A stretch of 64,000 bases of DNA, taken from NCBI GenBank assembly GCA_016795385.1, contig JAEUHI010000062.1, forward strand, positions 62,001 to 126,000, read 5' to 3'. Under the pieces are notes generated by a model. It was given only the letters and a program-made list of their open reading frames with translations. It was not told the DNA's origin and ran no database searches. The DNA comes from Verrucomicrobiales bacterium (GTDB lineage Bacteria; Verrucomicrobiota; Verrucomicrobiia; Verrucomicrobiales; DEV007). Shown here in pieces: positions 42,972 to 51,477 of the stretch. The first letter of the stretch is position 1; every line of letters begins with the position of its first letter. The translations under genes were made by a program, and so were the position numbers.

Positions 42972-44024
42972 ATGCGTCTGCTGCTTCTGCTCATCCTTGC
43001 GTTCCCGGCTTTCGTTTCGGCCGAAACGCCTCCCACCGTGAAAGTCGGCGAAGTCCGCCGCATCTTCCACAATGGCGAGCACAACGCTTTCACCGATCTC
43101 TGCCGTTTCCGCGGCCAGCTTTACCTGACCTTCCGCAGTTGTCCCGACGGCCACATGGTTCACCCGACCGCATCGATCATCGTCCTACGCAGCGCAGACG
43201 AGGGAAAAACCTGGGCGCCGGTCCATCGTTTTTCGGTGAAGGACCGCGACACGCGCGATCCGCATTTCCTCGTCTTCCGCGACCGGCTCTTCGTTTACAC
43301 CGGCACCTGGTGGAGCGGCCCGACCACGATCCCCGTGGCCGAGTATGACATGAACAAACACCTCGGCTACGCCGTCCACAGCGGCGATGGCACGAACTGG
43401 AGCGAGCCGGAGATGCTCGAAGGCACTTTCGGCCACTACATCTGGCGCGCCGCCACGCACGATGGCAAGGCCTACCTTTGCGGACGACGCAAACCCGGCT
43501 TCGAGATCGGTCCGCGCGGCGAGGGAGAAAAAGTCCAGTCCCTCCTCCTTGAGAGCGACGACGGACTGATCTGGAAAAAGCGCGCCTTTTTCAACGAACA
43601 AGCCGGAGACGAAACCGCCTTCCTCTTCGAGCCCGATGGCAGTCTCCTCGGGATCGGCCGTCATGGCGGAGGCAAAAATGCCTTCCTGTTGCGCTCCCAT
43701 CCGCCCTATCAAGAGTGGTCGCGCGAGCATCTCGACCGCCCCGTCGGCGGCCCGCTCGTCGCGAAGTGGGGAGAGCAGGTCCTCGTCGGTGGTCGCAAGA
43801 CCACGAAGGAACATGGCCCGAAAACCTCCCTCTGCTGGCTGGTCGATGGAGCCCTTCACGAATTCACCGAGCTCCCGAGCGGTGGGGACAATTCCTATCC
43901 CGGTTTCGTCACCCTCGCGCCCGACCGCGCCCTCGTCTCTTGGTATTCCAGCCACGAAAAGGATCAAGCCGGCAAAACCATCACCGCCATTTACCTCACC
44001 GACCTGACCCTGACCAACCCATGA
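42972..44024 (+). CDS. Exported sialidase-superfamily beta-propeller
   Basis: The 350-residue protein begins with a signal peptide (MRLLLLLILAFPAFVSA). The sialidase Asp-box IVLRSADEGKTWAPV is at residues 68-82, and LLESDDGLIWKK is a second, weaker one. A six-bladed propeller is implied. An arginine triad cannot be verified by eye, so it may be a glycoside hydrolase or a sugar-binding protein. It lies nine bases after the first oxidoreductase and overlaps the start of the second in ATGA, so the three are coupled. Confidence 0.82.
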   Translation: MRLLLLLILAFPAFVSAETPPTVKVGEVRRIFHNGEHNAFTDLCRFRGQLYLTFRSCPDGHMVHPTASIIVLRSADEGKTWAPVHRFSVKDRDTRDPHFLVFRDRLFVYTGTWWSGPTTIPVAEYDMNKHLGYAVHSGDGTNWSEPEMLEGTFGHYIWRAATHDGKAYLCGRRKPGFEIGPRGEGEKVQSLLLESDDGLIWKKRAFFNEQAGDETAFLFEPDGSLLGIGRHGGGKNAFLLRSHPPYQEWSREHLDRPVGGPLVAKWGEQVLVGGRKTTKEHGPKTSLCWLVDGALHEFTELPSGGDNSYPGFVTLAPDRALVSWYSSHEKDQAGKTITAIYLTDLTLTNP

Positions 44025-45454
44025 AAGACCTCAGCCGCCGCCGTTTCTTCGAGGAATCCGTCATGACCGCCGCCGCGGCCGCCCTGCCAGCCCAACTGCT
44101 CGCGCAGGAAAAGGCGCCGTCCGTGAGCGCGAACGAAAAACTCACCGTCGCCATCATCGGCTGCGGCATCCGTGGCAAGGCCCATGCCCGGGAGCTTGCC
44201 CGCCTCCCCGATTGCGACATCGCCTACGTCTGCGATCCCGATCTCGACCGCGCCGACGAGGTTGCCGCGCTCCTCACCGGCGAGTTGAAACGGCCCATGC
44301 CGAAGAAAGTGCAGGACCTCCGTATCATCTGCGATGACAAGTCGGTCGACGCCGTTTTCATCGCCACCCCGAACCACTGGCATTCCCTCGGCGGGATCTG
44401 GGCGATGCAGGCGGGCAAGGACGCCTACGTCGAGAAACCGGTCAGCCAGAATGTCGCCGAGGGACGCCGCCTCGTCGAGGTCGCCCGCGAGCTCGGACGC
44501 ATCTGCCAGACCGGCACGCAGAACCGTTCCCGCGGTCCGCTTGCCGCAGCAATGCAATACATCCACGAAGGCAAACTCGGCGAGGTGAAACTCGCCCGCA
44601 GCATCATCTACGGGGGCCGTGGTTCCATCGGAGGCCCCGTCGAGACGCCAATCCCGCCGCGCTGCGACTACAACCTTTGGGCGGGTCCGGCCCCGATGAC
44701 GAAGCTGACCCGCGCCCGCTTCCACTATGACTGGCACTGGATGTGGGACACCGGCAACGGTGACATCGGCAACAGCAACGTCCACTCCATCGACATCTGC
44801 CGCTGGGGACTCGGCGTCACCGGACTCGGCGACAGCGCCATCAGCTACGGCGGTCGCCTCGGCTACACCGACGTCGGCGACACGCCGAATTCGCAGGTGG
44901 GCATTTTCCAGTTCGGCGACAAGACCATCGTCTCGGAGACCCGCGGACTGAAGACCGCCCCCTTCCATCCGTCGATCAAGGCGATGTGGTTCTTCTACGG
45001 CAGCGAAGGCATCATCGCCGAGACCGGGCTCTATGATCCCGAGGGCAAACTGATCCAGGCCTTCGAAGGCCAATCGGCAAACCATTTCGCCAACTTCCTC
45101 GACGCCGTCCGCACCCGGAAACGCGAGGACCTCAAGGCGGAGATTCTCGAAGGCCACCAGTCCTCCGCGCTTTGTCACCTCGCCAACATTTCCTATCGTC
45201 TCGGCACGAAGGCGAGCGTCGAGGAGATTGGCACGAAGCTCGGTGAAGTTGAAACCAACGACGAAGCCCGCGAAGACCTCGAACGCACCCGCCATTACCT
45301 CGCCGAAGCCGGTGTCGATCTCGCCAAGACGCCGATGACCCTCGGCCGCCACCTCCGTCTCGATGGAGACAAGGAGAAGTTCCTCGACGATCCCGAGGCC
45401 GATGCCCTGCTGAAGCGGGAGTATCGTGCGCCTTTTGTGGTCGAGGGAGTGTGA
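44021..45454 (+). CDS. TAT-exported Gfo/Idh/MocA oxidoreductase
   Basis: The 477-residue protein begins with a twin-arginine signal (LSRRRFFEESVMTAAAAALPA) and a classic Rossmann block VAIIGCGIRGKAHARELA. The catalytic EKPVSQNVAEG lies near residue 138. It is folded with cofactor before export, which fits a periplasmic oxidoreductase with bound NAD(P). WHWMWDTGNGDIGNSNVHSID matches the long PVC subgroup. ATG 44021 overlaps the sialidase-like stop by four bases. A strong inverted repeat follows the stop codon directly. Confidence 0.93.
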   Translation: MKDLSRRRFFEESVMTAAAAALPAQLLAQEKAPSVSANEKLTVAIIGCGIRGKAHARELARLPDCDIAYVCDPDLDRADEVAALLTGELKRPMPKKVQDLRIICDDKSVDAVFIATPNHWHSLGGIWAMQAGKDAYVEKPVSQNVAEGRRLVEVARELGRICQTGTQNRSRGPLAAAMQYIHEGKLGEVKLARSIIYGGRGSIGGPVETPIPPRCDYNLWAGPAPMTKLTRARFHYDWHWMWDTGNGDIGNSNVHSIDICRWGLGVTGLGDSAISYGGRLGYTDVGDTPNSQVGIFQFGDKTIVSETRGLKTAPFHPSIKAMWFFYGSEGIIAETGLYDPEGKLIQAFEGQSANHFANFLDAVRTRKREDLKAEILEGHQSSALCHLANISYRLGTKASVEEIGTKLGEVETNDEAREDLERTRHYLAEAGVDLAKTPMTLGRHLRLDGDKEKFLDDPEADALLKREYRAPFVVEGV

Positions 45455-45456
45455 GA

Positions 45457-45534
45457 CCAAGGAGGCGCGACATTCCTGTCGCGCGGCTGGAGGAGCCTCG
45501 CTTGACGGGCGACAGGAATGTCACCCCTCCTTGG
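45457..45534. repeat. REP-like inverted repeat, long hairpin
   Basis: CCAAGGAGG (45457-45465) pairs with CCTCCTTGG (45526-45534), and GACATTCCTGTCGC (45469-45482) pairs perfectly with GCGACAGGAATGTC (45509-45522), with short internal loops. The phrase around GACAGGAATGTC is a recurring intergenic motif in PVC genomes as far as I recall. It may act as a terminator for the oxidoreductase cluster or be a mobile REP element. Confidence 0.8.
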
Positions 45535-45558
45535 GTCCAGAGAAGCCATCAACGAATC

Positions 45559-45828
45559 ATGAAACGCTTCATCGCCGCGACTCTCCTTGCCCTCGTGGTC
45601 ACTTCCTGCGCGGGCCCGAAAAAATCGACGACGGCAGCTCCCGTCCCATCCCCCACCGTCGCCCCCGACAACCCCGTCTCCGAAATAGCCCAGCGCGAAA
45701 TTCTCCGGCGCCAGGAACGCCTCCGGCAGATGGATGCGGCCGCACTGGAGGCAAATCGCGCGCTTTCCGAAAACGACCTCGAGGGAGCCGTGAGCGGATT
45801 CCGTCGGGCTTCGCAAGTCTCCCCCTGA
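45559..45828 (+). CDS. Small lipoprotein
   Basis: The 89-residue protein starts MKRFIAATLLALVVTSCAGP, with the lipobox VTSC at residues 14-17. The mature part begins with a Pro/Ser/Thr-rich stretch and then an alpha-helical region (REILRRQERLRQMDAAALEANRAL). It should be anchored to a membrane by Cys17. The function is unknown. ATG 45559 is chosen because the signal peptide begins there; it is followed seven bases later by the DUF4886 gene. Confidence 0.8.
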   Translation: MKRFIAATLLALVVTSCAGPKKSTTAAPVPSPTVAPDNPVSEIAQREILRRQERLRQMDAAALEANRALSENDLEGAVSGFRRASQVSP

Positions 45829-45835
45829 ATCCCAG

Positions 45836-46744
45836 ATGATCCGATTGATTCTCACCACCCTGGTCCTGATCTTCCTGACCGCCTCCGTCGAGGGCGGCAC
45901 CGTTCGAATTCTCACGATCGGCAACAGCTTCTCGCGCAACGCGACGAACCATCTCGACGATCTGGCCAAGGCGGGCGGGCACACCTTGATCCATCGCCCC
46001 ATCGTCGTTGGCGGGGCCTCTCTCGAACTGCACGCGACGCGGGCGCAGAAGCATGAGGCGGATCCCGCGGACAAAGCCGGGCTCTACTCGAACGGACGCA
46101 GCCTCAAGGACGAGCTCCTCGCGGAGCGGTGGGACTACGTCACGATCCAACAAGCCAGCATCAAGAGCCACGACCCGGCTACCTACCAGCCCTACGCGGA
46201 CTGGCTCGCCGCCTACATCGCGAAACACGCCCCGACCGCAAAGCTCCTGATCCACCAGACCTGGGCCTACCGGGTCGATGATCCGCGCTTTACCAAACCC
46301 TCGGACAAACCCGGAGAACCGAAGACGCAGGAGGAAATGTATCGGGGCCTGACAAATGCCTATCGGTCCCTCGCCGGGAGACTCGGAGCCGGCATCTTGC
46401 CGGTCGGCGACGCCTTTTTCCTCGCCGACACCGACGTAAACTGGGGATTCAAACCCGACGCGAACTTCGATTCCAAACTTGCGAAGTCGCCCGCATTGCC
46501 CGCCCAGACCTACTCCCTCCACGTCGGCTGGCGCTGGGTGAAACCGAAGGAAGGCGGCGAGGCAAAGCTCCAGATGGACGGCCACCACGCGAATCTCGCG
46601 GGCGAGTATCTCGGGGCCTGTGTGTGGTACGAGGTGCTCTTTGGTCAGAGCGTGGTCGGCAATGACTACGTGCCGGAGGGCCTTGAGGTCGGGTACGCCG
46701 AATTTCTCCAAGAGACAGCGCACCGTGCGGCGGGAAAACTGTAA
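45836..46744 (+). CDS. Exported DUF4886 protein (SGNH-hydrolase-like)
   Basis: The 302-residue protein carries a signal peptide (LILTTLVLIFLTASVEG) and the block ILTIGNSFSRNATNHLDDLA, where GNSFS carries the putative nucleophile Ser of the SGNH fold. QQASIKSHDPATYQPYADW and LLIHQTWAYR are the following family motifs, and MDGHHANLAGEYLGACVWYEVL holds a D-x-x-H-like catalytic end. Such proteins are thought to act on acylated carbohydrates. It follows the small lipoprotein and is a likely partner in polysaccharide breakdown. Confidence 0.85.
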   Translation: MIRLILTTLVLIFLTASVEGGTVRILTIGNSFSRNATNHLDDLAKAGGHTLIHRPIVVGGASLELHATRAQKHEADPADKAGLYSNGRSLKDELLAERWDYVTIQQASIKSHDPATYQPYADWLAAYIAKHAPTAKLLIHQTWAYRVDDPRFTKPSDKPGEPKTQEEMYRGLTNAYRSLAGRLGAGILPVGDAFFLADTDVNWGFKPDANFDSKLAKSPALPAQTYSLHVGWRWVKPKEGGEAKLQMDGHHANLAGEYLGACVWYEVLFGQSVVGNDYVPEGLEVGYAEFLQETAHRAAGKL

Positions 46745-46811
46745 CTCACCCTACCCGATCGCGGACCGGATTTCGCTGGTTTCGGAGACGCCTTTTCGAT
46801 AGGGCTGGTCC

Positions 46812-47960
46812 ATGACCCTGCCGCCTCTCCGATTGCCCAGCCTTCTGGCTATAACCTGTGCCCTTTTCTGTCCCGCCCCTGCCTCTGCCGCCGACGATCC
46901 GCTCGTCTTCGTCTCCTCCTTCGCCGGCGGCGAAAAGGGTGGGATCACCGCCTTTCGTCTCTCGCTCGAGGATGGTTCGCTCACGCAATTGGAACGGACC
47001 GGCGGCATCGAGAATCCCTTCTTCATCGCCGTCTCGCCGGATCAGCGTTTTCTCTACGCGGTGCATGCGAAGGCCTTCGGAGGAAAGGAAGACGAAGAGG
47101 TCGCTGCCTATGCGATCGACAAGGCAACGGGCAAGCTCACTTTGCTCAACCGCCAGTCCGCCAAAGGCACCGCGACCTGTTATCTCGAGGTCGATGCCAC
47201 AGGAAAAACGCTCCTCCTCGCCAACTATTCGAGCGGCAGCGTCGCCGCCCTGCCGATCCGGGAAGACGGTTCACTGGGCGAAGCCGCCTCGTTCATCCAG
47301 CACCAAGGCGGCTCGAAGGTCGATCCGAAACGACAGGACGGACCCTACGCCCATAGTATCATCGTCAGCCCGGACAACCGCTTCGCCTACGCCGCCGATC
47401 TGGGACTCGACCAGATCCTCGCCTACCGGCTCGATCCCGCGACCGCGAAGCTCGAATCCGCTTCGCCCGCCTTTGTCGCCTCACCTCCCGGAGCCGGGCC
47501 ACGCCACCTCCGCTTCGCACCCGACGGTAAAAACCTCTACGCCATCGACGAGCTCTCCAACACCATCACCCGGTATTCCCACGGCGCAGCCCCGGGCGCC
47601 CTGACGAAACAAGAAAGCTTTTCCACACTTCCCGATGATTTCACCGGCAGCAGCTACTGCGCGGATCTCAAGTTCACCCCCGACGGACGTTTCCTCTACG
47701 GCACCAACCGCGGCCACGACAGCCTTGCCATCTTCCGGGCGGGGGAGGACGGCGTCATCTCCCGCGTCGGCGTTGTCCCCAGCCTTGGCAAAGGACCCCA
47801 AAATCTTCTCGTCACACCCGACGGCAGATGGCTCCTCTGCGCGAACATGCCGGGAAACAACCTTGCCGTCTTCCGTATCGACGGGGAAAGCGGCAGATTG
47901 ACCTCCGCGGGCAAGCCGCTCGAGATCACGATGCCCTCCTGCATCCGGATCCTTCCCTGA
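46812..47960 (+). CDS. Exported 6-phosphogluconolactonase-like beta-propeller (lactonase family)
   Basis: The 382-residue protein has a signal peptide (LLAITCALFCPAPASAA) and the seven-bladed lactonase fold: FVSSFAGGEKGGITAF, IAVSPDQRFLYAVHA, LLLANYSSGSVAALPI and RHLRFAPDGKNLYAIDEL. GPQNLLVTPDGRWLLCANMPGNNLAVF matches the last blades. Cytoplasmic Pgl acts in the pentose phosphate route, but this exported version more likely opens sugar lactones made by the exported oxidoreductases. That link is an inference from context. Confidence 0.9.
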   Translation: MTLPPLRLPSLLAITCALFCPAPASAADDPLVFVSSFAGGEKGGITAFRLSLEDGSLTQLERTGGIENPFFIAVSPDQRFLYAVHAKAFGGKEDEEVAAYAIDKATGKLTLLNRQSAKGTATCYLEVDATGKTLLLANYSSGSVAALPIREDGSLGEAASFIQHQGGSKVDPKRQDGPYAHSIIVSPDNRFAYAADLGLDQILAYRLDPATAKLESASPAFVASPPGAGPRHLRFAPDGKNLYAIDELSNTITRYSHGAAPGALTKQESFSTLPDDFTGSSYCADLKFTPDGRFLYGTNRGHDSLAIFRAGEDGVISRVGVVPSLGKGPQNLLVTPDGRWLLCANMPGNNLAVFRIDGESGRLTSAGKPLEITMPSCIRILP

Positions 47961-47980
47961 CCGTCCAGCGTGGCGGGCGA

Positions 47981-49279
47981 TCAGATCGCATGTGAAATCT
48001 CGGAGGGCACCGCTTCGAGATCGTGGCACGCTCTCACAAACCCCGCGGCGCTCCACGCCTGGTAGTGTTTCCCCATGGGGCGTCCGGTGACACCGTGGTG
48101 CCACTCATTGAATTCCCAGGTCTGAGTTTGTCCGAGTTTGCAGAGTTCCGCCAGCTTGACGAGCTCGCGCTGCGCCAGTTCCGGCATGCCCAGGCGGTGG
48201 ATGAACCGTACCCACATCGAGCCGATGAACGGCCACAATCCTCCGTTGTGATAGTGGTTGGGCAGATTGAGAAGATTCACGGTGTAATAGGTACGCCATT
48301 CGGGATCCCCGGCCTGCACGGGAGGATAGAGATTTTTCACCGGACCGGGATCGTTCACCCCGCATCCCCACAGGAAGCGGAAGGTCATGAGAGCTCGTTC
48401 GCGGTCGAGGAGACCGGTCAGATAAGCGAGCAGATTCCCGCAGACATCACACCGCCAGCTGAAACTGAAGGGCGAGACCTGGGCCACGAGATAACGCGCG
48501 TCTCCGAGGGAATACTGCGTGTCGGTGAAGCTGTTCGGATCGCCGTCTTTTCCCATGGCCGTGGTCGGCCAGAAGGTCTTGAGGAACTTTTTCCTGACAA
48601 ACGCCGCATGTTTCCGATACCCCTCCGCCTTTCCCTTGTCACCGAGATTATCGGCAAGACGCACGTAGCAATCGAGGGTGCGGTACCAGAGCACCTCGTC
48701 GTAGAGCACGTGATAGCTGAATCCGAACAAATCGGCCCAGTCGCTCGCCTCGGGGATCTCCAGGAGCCCGCATCCATTCGAGTCGTGGGCCCCCAGCCAG
48801 TCCATGGCCCGCTGGAGCCGGTCGGCGTGACGCCGTGCCAGGCTCCAATCGCCCCGCACCTCGCAAAAGTGCACCAGACCGATGATGATCCACATGACGC
48901 TGTCGATGCTCGCGATGCCACCGACCCCGGCGTAGTCCGGCTCTCCTGTCTCGAGACGGACGTTGGCCGGAATCTGGCCGGTGGGGCTCTGCTTCGTCAG
49001 GAGCGTCTCAAACGTCGCGACCTGGGCGCGCCGGATATCCTCGTCCTCGAGATCCAGGGTCCACAAGGCGGTGATGGCACCGTCGCGCGCCCAGACCGAG
49101 CGATAGTTCGCGTCGGTTCCATAGACCGAATTGTCAGCCAACGAACACGCACTGAAGCCCATCGGCGTCACATTCTTCCGCAGGGCTTCGATGGCCCGCA
49201 GATATCCCTCCGCCAGCAATTCGCGTTCTTCCTGGTTGAGGGCTCGATATTCTTCGGGGCGGAAAAGGATCCGGGACAT
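47981..49279 (-). CDS. GH100/amylo-alpha-1,6-glucosidase-like glycoside hydrolase
   Basis: The 432-residue cytoplasmic protein has an (alpha/alpha)6-barrel pattern. NYRSVWARDGAITALWTLDL near residue 58 holds the catalytic Asp region, and HYHNGGLWPFIGSMWVRFI, WEFNEWHHGVTGRPMGKHYQAW and SAAGF near the C-terminus match the ends of GH100 and debranching-type enzymes. ATG 49279 is used because earlier codons are not conserved-looking. It is the last gene of an operon with a sucrose/mannosylfructose-phosphate synthase-like enzyme and a HAD phosphatase, so it may hydrolyse the disaccharide they make. Confidence 0.82.
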   Translation of the reverse strand: MSRILFRPEEYRALNQEERELLAEGYLRAIEALRKNVTPMGFSACSLADNSVYGTDANYRSVWARDGAITALWTLDLEDEDIRRAQVATFETLLTKQSPTGQIPANVRLETGEPDYAGVGGIASIDSVMWIIIGLVHFCEVRGDWSLARRHADRLQRAMDWLGAHDSNGCGLLEIPEASDWADLFGFSYHVLYDEVLWYRTLDCYVRLADNLGDKGKAEGYRKHAAFVRKKFLKTFWPTTAMGKDGDPNSFTDTQYSLGDARYLVAQVSPFSFSWRCDVCGNLLAYLTGLLDRERALMTFRFLWGCGVNDPGPVKNLYPPVQAGDPEWRTYYTVNLLNLPNHYHNGGLWPFIGSMWVRFIHRLGMPELAQRELVKLAELCKLGQTQTWEFNEWHHGVTGRPMGKHYQAWSAAGFVRACHDLEAVPSEISHAI

Positions 49280-49308
49280 GAGTGAGGTGGTGGTGATGTC
49301 AGGACATT

Positions 49309-50610
49309 TCAGGAAGTGGTCTCCGCCAATTCGTCGAGATCGGCATAAGCTCCGCGGAAACGTTCGAAGAGCGCCAGGGTGCGCCGGGCGATCCCCGTCC
49401 AACCGAACTGGCGGCGCGCGAAGCGGGCTCCTTCCACCGAGAGCCGCTCCCGGAGCCGGGGGTAGCGCATCGGGAGAGCGAGCATCGCGGCGTATTCCTC
49501 CGGACGCTTCGGATCGGCGAAAAGCGCGTGTTGACCGAAGTCGATCGCGTCATGAAGACCTCCGTGCACCGTCACGACCGTCGGTGTCCCGCAGGCCATC
49601 GCCTCGATCGCCGTCATGCCGAAGGGCTCGTAGCGGGAAGATAGGGCGAAGACCCCGGCGGCGCGGTAGTGGTCCGCCATCTCGGCATCGGCGACATACC
49701 CCATCCATCGAATCTGCCTGGAGAGACCGAGACCCGACCCGAGTTTTTTCCATTCCTCGACGCGTTCACGATCGCGGTCAGACCCCGCGCCCACCGCAAG
49801 CTGCAGGCGGGCCTTCGGCACGAGACGCCGCAGCGCCGGGAGGGAGGCGATGAGAAGATCGATCCCCTTGTTCATCGCCGCGCGCCCCACGCAGTAGACA
49901 TCCGTGGCGGCGAAACCGAGACGCCCCCGCACCTCGGCAATCCGTTCGGGGGGCGCGGGAGTGAAGCGCTGCTCATCGATTCCCGGAGGGATCATGGTGA
50001 CGTGGGAGACCGGGATCCCATAGTCCGAACGGATGAGATCCACCTGTTGTTCGGTCGTCGCGATGATGTGATCGCAATTGCGGTAGATGAGAAACTCCTT
50101 TTCGATGCGTTCTGAAAAGCGGTAGATCTTTTCCCCGTCGCGTCCCGCCCCCTTCATGTCCTTCCGCTTCCAGGATCCGAGTGAATGCGGCGTGTGGACA
50201 TGCGGGATCCGCAACTCCTCGGCGATACGCTGACCGGCCCAACCCGCGTCCCAATAGTGGCTGTTGACCACATCATAGCGGAGGCCCCGCCGGTTCACTT
50301 CGGCGAGGAAATTGGTGACAAAGTCCCGGAGAAGCCCGTGCATGTCCTCCTTGCGGATGAAGTCCCTGCCGCCGAAAGGGATGCGCCAGACCTTCAGGTT
50401 CGGATTGATCCGGTCGAACTCTGGCTGCTTGCCGAACCGACGCGTCACCAGATCGACCTTGTAGCCGAGCCGGGCGAATCGTTTCGCCAGCTCGAGGACA
50501 AAGACGACCTGGCCACCGGTGTCGGGCTTGCCCAGTTCGGGTTCGGCGGCGACGTAGCCGTGGATGGACAGGAGGAGGAGTCTTCCGTGGGTTTGGTTTT
50601 TTTCAGCCAT
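49309..50610 (-). CDS. Sucrose- or mannosylfructose-phosphate synthase-like glycosyltransferase (GT4)
   Basis: The 433-residue protein has the block LLSIHGYVAAEPELGKPDTG at the N-terminus, with DTGGQVVFVLELAKRFARLG typical of sucrose-phosphate synthases. RIPFGGRDFIRKEDM, SHYWDAGWAGQRIAEEL and HTPHSLGSWKRKDMKG follow closely the mannosylfructose-phosphate synthase pattern known from Agrobacterium. SSRYEPFGMTAIEAMACG is the E-x7-E region. It transfers a hexose from a nucleotide sugar to fructose 6-phosphate. Donor choice (UDP-Glc or GDP-Man) is not decided by sight. It overlaps the phosphatase gene by eight bases. Confidence 0.88.
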   Translation of the reverse strand: MAEKNQTHGRLLLLSIHGYVAAEPELGKPDTGGQVVFVLELAKRFARLGYKVDLVTRRFGKQPEFDRINPNLKVWRIPFGGRDFIRKEDMHGLLRDFVTNFLAEVNRRGLRYDVVNSHYWDAGWAGQRIAEELRIPHVHTPHSLGSWKRKDMKGAGRDGEKIYRFSERIEKEFLIYRNCDHIIATTEQQVDLIRSDYGIPVSHVTMIPPGIDEQRFTPAPPERIAEVRGRLGFAATDVYCVGRAAMNKGIDLLIASLPALRRLVPKARLQLAVGAGSDRDRERVEEWKKLGSGLGLSRQIRWMGYVADAEMADHYRAAGVFALSSRYEPFGMTAIEAMACGTPTVVTVHGGLHDAIDFGQHALFADPKRPEEYAAMLALPMRYPRLRERLSVEGARFARRQFGWTGIARRTLALFERFRGAYADLDELAETTS

Positions 50611-51337
50611 AAGTGTATGGGGCGGGGCGCAACGCTCCCCAGTGGAGCAGGCCCTCGAGAATTCCCGCGGCGCGCGGTGCGCGGGCGAAATAAGTGCGCG
50701 ACGGATCCGCGCCGGCGATCAGCTCGCAGCGGGCGTTTCCCACCGCGATGGCCCGATCGGCCACGTGAAACATCGCCAGGTCGTTCCCTGAGTCGCCCGC
50801 CACGATCATCCGATCCCGGCTCATCCCTAACAGACGCACCACTTCCAGGGCGGCCGCTCCTTTGCCGGCAGCGGCGGGGATCACGTCGAAATCACTCACC
50901 CCCGAAGTGATGACACGCGAACCGGGAGCGTCGCGTCGGATCGATTCCCTCAACTTCGGCCACAACGACTTCGGGACCGAGAAGCTCGCCTTGTGCTTCG
51001 TCTGCATCTCGGGAGGATGGGGAGCACAACCCGCCCTGGCCATGATTCCATCCACCACGGAGCGATCCCAAGCCGCGAAGCGATCGCTCCATTCGCAACA
51101 AGGTATCCCGCCAACCTCGATCTCGGTTCCGAGTGCCGAGACGATCCCATCGATCCTCAACGAGGGTGGAAACGCGCTCAAGGTGGCGGCCAGGCTCGTG
51201 CGCGGTCTGCTGGAATTCAGCACGACCAGCAGCGAATCAGAAACTTCGGAAAATTCCCGGAGCGAGCAGCAGTCACCGGCGAGGGTGTCGTCCACATCCG
51301 TGACGAGCAGCCATTGCGGTGAATCCAGAAACCTCAT
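50603..51337 (-). CDS. Sucrose-phosphate-phosphatase-like HAD hydrolase
   Basis: The 244-residue HAD protein has motif I TDVDDTLAGD at about residues 13-22, motif II-like LNSSRPRTS and GKGAAALEVVRLLG with GDSGNDLAMF as motifs III and IV. These, and the cap with VSALGTEIEV, match S6PP-type phosphatases that act on sucrose 6-phosphate or mannosylfructose 6-phosphate. ATG 51337 is selected by motif spacing. First gene of a three-gene operon; its last codons overlap the transferase start. Confidence 0.9.
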   Translation of the reverse strand: MRFLDSPQWLLVTDVDDTLAGDCCSLREFSEVSDSLLVVLNSSRPRTSLAATLSAFPPSLRIDGIVSALGTEIEVGGIPCCEWSDRFAAWDRSVVDGIMARAGCAPHPPEMQTKHKASFSVPKSLWPKLRESIRRDAPGSRVITSGVSDFDVIPAAAGKGAAALEVVRLLGMSRDRMIVAGDSGNDLAMFHVADRAIAVGNARCELIAGADPSRTYFARAPRAAGILEGLLHWGALRPAPYTYG

Positions 51338-51477
51338 CCTCTCGCGCCGTGGAGCGCGACCGTGGCGATACTGCCTGCACAAAGGGTCGCGCGTGCTTGC
51401 CCGAAGGCTAACACAGCATCAAGGATGGCGCCAACAAAGTCTCGACTTTTTGACGCAGAACAAGTTGTGAAAGGAAC

